In this document: one piece after another, positions 61,183 to 61,589 of the stretch
Position numbering within the stretch: position 1 is the first letter of the stretch
Layout: each line of letters starts with the position of its first letter
Assembly: GCF_001431425.1 (NCBI RefSeq)
Contig: NZ_LDJG01000021.1
Span: 1 to 61,589, forward strand
Reading direction: 5' to 3'
Source of the DNA: Stenotrophomonas nitritireducens
GTDB lineage: Bacteria > Pseudomonadota > Gammaproteobacteria > Xanthomonadales > Xanthomonadaceae
DNA: 61,589 bases
Translations under genes and position numbers: made by a program
Notes under the pieces: model-generated
What the model was told of the DNA's origin: nothing
Seen by the model: only the letters and a program-made list of their open reading frames with translations
Databases searched by the model: none

Positions 61183-61263
61183 GAGCCGCTTCAGCCGCGA
61201 TGGGGCTTTACCAGGAACCAGGCTTTGCCGGTAAAGCCCCATCGCGGCTGAAGCCGCTCCTAC
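61179..61263. repeat. REP-like long inverted repeat, family B, overlapping a stop codon
   Basis: Two 34-base arms, starting GTAGGAGCCGCTTCAGCC and ending GGCTGAAGCCGCTCCTAC, differ at one position and enclose a loop of about 17 bases. The TAG at 61180-61182 in the left arm is the stop codon of the phytase-like gene. Arms match the element at 17046-17114. The element separates two convergent genes. Confidence 0.88.
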
Positions 61264-61281
61264 GAGAGATTCCCGCGCGGC

Positions 61282-61589
61282 TTACTTCGCGCCGTTCTTC
61301 GCCGCGTAGTCCTGCGCCTGGCGCATCACCCGCAGCACGTTGCCGCTCCAGATGGCGGCGATCTGCGCCTCGCTCAGCCCGCGGCGCTGCAGCCAGGCGG
61401 TGATCTTGGGCAGGTCGGTGATGTCGGCCATGCCCGGCAGGCCACCGCCGCCGTCCCAGTCCATGCCGATGCCGACGTGGTCAGGGCCGACCACGTCGAG
61501 GATGTGGCCGAAATGGACGAAGAAGTCGTCCCGCGTCGCCCGCCGGCCCGGCACGCGATTGTACAGACCGGGAACACCACGCGACCGTT
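61282..61589 (-). CDS. Membrane dipeptidase (peptidase M19), 3' part only
   Basis: The reading frame runs off the right edge of the window, so only the C-terminal 101 residues or so are present. Segment DHVGIGMDWDGGGG is the M19 renal-dipeptidase motif (usual form DHVGIGSDFDG), followed by a helix-rich end, LSEAQIAAIWSGNVLRVM, which matches the family C-terminus. These zinc enzymes hydrolyse dipeptides, often in the periplasm. The gene ends 19 bp from the family B repeat and is convergent with the phytase-like gene. Start and signal cannot be seen. Confidence 0.9.
   Translation of the reverse strand, partial: RSRGVPGLYNRVPGRRATRDDFFVHFGHILDVVGPDHVGIGMDWDGGGGLPGMADITDLPKITAWLQRRGLSEAQIAAIWSGNVLRVMRQAQDYAAKNGAK

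Overview
This is high-GC chromosomal DNA from a gammaproteobacterium. It is most likely a member of the Xanthomonadaceae/Lysobacteraceae (Stenotrophomonas, Pseudoxanthomonas, Luteimonas or Lysobacter type). I infer this from strong G/C bias at third codon positions, a single mlaFEDCBA operon that includes the lipoprotein gene mlaA, two TonB-dependent receptors, the DUF3348-DUF802-OmpA-DUF2894 cluster, a phenylalanine hydroxylase beside an Lrp-type regulator, and dispersed palindromic repeats of the GTAGGAGCGGCTTCAGCC kind. I see no rRNA, tRNA, CRISPR array, insertion sequence or prophage. The window looks like ordinary core and soft-core chromosome with small accessory or decaying patches.

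Layout. 1-7.0 kb: palindromic repeats, a GNAT acetyltransferase, rep helicase, tdk, a gene-poor 0.67 kb stretch, opgD, mutM and a tandem array of about 109-bp units. 7.0-17 kb: an EF-hand protein translationally coupled to a fatty-acid desaturase, an orphan ABC ATPase, a class A acid phosphatase lipoprotein, a GH18 chitinase-like enzyme, a GYF-AIM24 protein, a patatin lipoprotein, more repeats, a porin, and an Lrp regulator divergent from phhA with two perfect palindromes between them. 17-21 kb: a DUF2306-like membrane protein, a DesK/NarL-type two-component pair, and a divergent cobalt/nickel pair (dmeF-type CDF exporter and RcnR-type repressor) around a textbook operator. 21-25.7 kb: a Fur-box-preceded siderophore receptor, two small membrane proteins and a PepSY membrane protein. 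25.8-30.3 kb: four tightly packed genes DUF3348, DUF802 (MotA/TolQ/ZorA-like with a long helical tail), OmpA/MotB-like and DUF2894. 30-36 kb: a serine hydrolase, DUF3224, a small membrane protein, pirin divergent from LysR, a secreted unknown and a low-GC3 patch. 36-45 kb: recC-recB-recD. 45-51.2 kb: a Na/Pi-PhoU type transporter and mlaFEDCBA ending in a strong terminator. 51.2-61.6 kb: a small membrane-protein gene broken by an amber codon, gpx, rmuC, a LysE-type exporter, DUF488, an APC permease, an ArsC-like phosphatase, a TonB receptor coupled to a phytase-like esterase, and the 3' end of an M19 dipeptidase gene.

How the genes work together. Three envelope modules stand out: Mla phospholipid trafficking, an iron-siderophore operon, and a TonB receptor plus secreted phosphoesterase-like cassette. 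The most interesting unit is the DUF3348-DUF802-OmpA-DUF2894 cluster. Its two central proteins have the architecture of an ion-driven rotary motor (stator ring plus peptidoglycan-anchored plug) with a very long cytoplasmic tail, like ZorAB of the Zorya anti-phage system. The Zorya effectors are absent, and two proteins of unknown function take their place.
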